From assembly GCF_900187445.1 (NCBI RefSeq), contig NZ_FYEB01000005.1, positions 342,446 to 406,445 on the forward strand: DNA of 64,000 nt, given 5' to 3'. The DNA comes from Pseudomonas sp. Irchel s3b2. GTDB lineage: Bacteria > Pseudomonadota > Gammaproteobacteria > Pseudomonadales > Pseudomonadaceae. A program made the translations under genes and the position numbers. Shown one piece after another: positions 62,648 through 64,000 of this stretch. How positions within the stretch are numbered: position 1 is the stretch's first letter; every line of letters begins with the position of its first letter. The notes under the pieces are model-generated. The model was not told where the DNA came from. It saw only the letters and a program-made list of their open reading frames with translations, and ran no database searches.

Positions 62648-63625
62648 ATGAAAAAGCAGGTCGTCCTGTACAAGAAACTCTCGCCGCTGCTGATGGCTCG
62701 TCTGCACGAGCAGACCGAAGTGACGCTGATCGAAAACCTTGATGCCCAGGGTCTGGCCAAACTGCGCGATGCCCTGCCCCGCGCCCATGGTTTGCTGGGT
62801 GCCAGCCTGAAGCTGGATGCCGAATTGCTCGATCTGGCACCCAACCTCCAAGCCATTGCCAGCGTCTCGGTGGGTGTCGATAACTACGACATCCGATACC
62901 TGACCGAGAGGCGCATCCTGCTCAGCAACACGCCGGATGTATTGACAGAAACCACCGCCGACACCGGTTTCGCACTGATCCTGGCAACGGCCCGGCGCGT
63001 AGTGGAATTGGCAAACATGATTCGCGAAGGCAATTGGACCCGCAATATCGGCCCCACGCATTTCGGCAGCGACGTGCACGGTAAAACCCTGGGCATCATT
63101 GGCATGGGCCGCATTGGTGAGGCCCTCGCGCAGCGCGGGCATTTCGGGTTTGGCATGCCGGTGATTTATCACAGCCAGTCACCGAAACCGGCGGTGGAAC
63201 AGCGGTTCAATGCGCACTATCGAAGCCTGCCGGAGATGTTGCAACAGGCCGATTTCGTTTGCCTGACGTTGCCGCTGACCGCGCAAACCGCAGGGCTGAT
63301 CGGCGCAGAACAGTTCGCCCTGATGCGTCCCGAGAGCATCTTCATCAATATTTCACGGGGCAAGGTAGTGGACGAAGCAGCGCTGATCGAAGCCTTGCGC
63401 GCTGGCCAGATTCGCGCGGCGGGACTGGATGTATTCGAACGCGAACCGTTGAATCAGGACTCGCCGTTGCTGCAGTTGAACAACGTGGTGGCGACGCCAC
63501 ACATCGGCTCGGCCACCCATGAAACACGGGAGGCTATGGCCAGATGCGCGGTGGACAACCTGTTGGCGGCGCTGGCGGGTAGGCGCCCGGGGAATCTGGT
63601 GAATGTGCGGGCGTGGAAGGCCTGA
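62648..63625 (+). CDS. kguD: 2-keto-6-phosphogluconate reductase
   Basis: Reduces 2-keto-6-phosphogluconate to 6-phosphogluconate with NAD(P)H, feeding the Entner-Doudoroff path. The 325-residue D-2-hydroxyacid dehydrogenase has the nucleotide motif LGIIGMGRIGEALAQRG, the catalytic Arg in VSVGVDNYDI/ISRGKVVDEAALIEAL, and His in PHIGSATHETREAMA. Last gene of the operon. Relatives act on gluconate or glyoxylate, but the neighbours fix the role. Confidence 0.92.
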   Translation: MKKQVVLYKKLSPLLMARLHEQTEVTLIENLDAQGLAKLRDALPRAHGLLGASLKLDAELLDLAPNLQAIASVSVGVDNYDIRYLTERRILLSNTPDVLTETTADTGFALILATARRVVELANMIREGNWTRNIGPTHFGSDVHGKTLGIIGMGRIGEALAQRGHFGFGMPVIYHSQSPKPAVEQRFNAHYRSLPEMLQQADFVCLTLPLTAQTAGLIGAEQFALMRPESIFINISRGKVVDEAALIEALRAGQIRAAGLDVFEREPLNQDSPLLQLNNVVATPHIGSATHETREAMARCAVDNLLAALAGRRPGNLVNVRAWKA

Positions 63626-63884
63626 AAGATTCGTTGCCTGGAGGCCGTCTTCGCTCCCACATTTGATCTGTGAACGCCACAGATCAAACACGGAGTGAAC
63701 TGTATAACCCTTGCTTTTCGTGTATAAGGCCGTCTGTTTCTAGGTGGCCTTTCCGACGGATTATGCCTTCATGGTAGGCGCAGGATCTCAATGACGGCGT
63801 TCTGGCCGGGGCGGGGGCGAGCATTGTTCAGGGCGAATATCCGTGGGAGTAAATGTGGGAGTAATTCTGCAGGATCGAGTAGGA
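63626..63884. other. no gene recognised
   Basis: About 260 bases after kguD. A TTTGATCTGTG/CACAGATCAAA pair (63661-63690) forms a stem-loop that could end the kgu transcript. Otherwise featureless. Confidence 0.5.
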
Positions 63885-64000
63885 GGCGGATTTACATCCG
63901 CCGTCCTCTCACACCACCGTACATACGGTTCCGTATACGGCGGTTCAGGTTATGCAGCTAAGCCGGTTGATCGTATCCAGTATTGAGACCAGACCAAGGT
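63885..64000 (-). mobile_element. group II intron 3' end (domains V-VI), continues past window
   Basis: On the minus strand the sequence holds a domain V-like hairpin (GAACCGCCGTATACGG ... CCGTATGTACGGTGGTGTGAG, 63903-63947) followed by the domain VI hairpin GGCGGATGTAAATCCGCC (63885-63902). Bacterial group II introns have this arrangement. The maturase gene, if present, lies to the right outside the window. Confidence 0.7.

Overview
The window looks like a chromosomal segment of a fluorescent-group Pseudomonas. The gene content fits (an hcnABC-like hydroxyproline dehydrogenase, a ptxS-kgu 2-ketogluconate operon with perfect PtxS operators, a DUF6124 gene with its leader). So do the GC-rich codon use and the REP/REPIN repeats of the 'GTAGGAGCGAGC' and 'GATCGTTCCCACGC' types. 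All calls were made by reading the sequence; no database search was run.

Layout. 0.3-3.8 kb: a decayed MFS exporter fragment, a Fur box, a TonB-dependent siderophore receptor, a small PepSY-like periplasmic protein and a cytochrome b561. 4.0-21.6 kb: a large hydroxyproline catabolic locus. It has a GntR regulator, 4-hydroxyproline epimerase, three-subunit D-hydroxyproline dehydrogenase, a PAS-AraC regulator, an ABC importer with an aconitase-X dehydratase inside its operon, a proline-racemase-family protein with a Ser/Thr active-site pair, pyrroline-hydroxycarboxylate deaminase, an MHS-type transporter, ketoglutarate semialdehyde dehydrogenase and, on the other strand, a pyrroline-2-carboxylate reductase. 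Together these would take 4-hydroxyproline to 2-oxoglutarate and 3-hydroxyproline to proline. A shared GTATAC-centred operator links the GntR gene, the ABC operon and the deaminase operon. 21.8-22.9 kb: ohr and ohrR.

23.0-35.8 kb: a 3' fragment of tRNA-Pro, then a minus-strand set of acyl-CoA ligase, acyl-CoA dehydrogenase, RND/MMPL exporter, YCF48 protein, DUF1329 protein and DUF1302 protein. A small hydrolase and a divergent AraC regulator follow. 36.0-38.6 kb: an accessory patch with a GNAT gene, a sarcosine-oxidase-like flavoprotein, and SnoaL and VOC gene fragments around an IS66-type end. 38.8-46.9 kb: a minus-strand cluster of YeiH-type exporter, Rieske ferredoxin, DsbA-like protein, MFS transporter, BKACE enzyme, TauD dioxygenase and quinone oxidoreductase, with a divergent MocR regulator. 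It is probably an uncharacterised catabolic pathway. 47.0-51.9 kb: a TIM-barrel isomerase with an MFS transporter, then a divergent lysA/lysR pair.

51.9-58.2 kb: a graveyard of mobile DNA (two IS66 tnpC tails, an IS21 istA head, an integrase and group II maturase chimera) interspersed with small cargo genes. These encode a P-loop kinase, a lipoprotein, a membrane protein, a DinB-like protein and an FucP-like transporter. 58.3-63.6 kb: ptxS and kguE-kguK-kguT-kguD for 2-ketogluconate use. The window ends in the 3' end of a group II intron on the minus strand.

The most novel-looking material is (a) the IS66-like ends with small cargo genes lying just inside them, (b) the BKACE/TauD/YeiH cluster and (c) the Ser/Thr proline-racemase homologue in the hydroxyproline locus.
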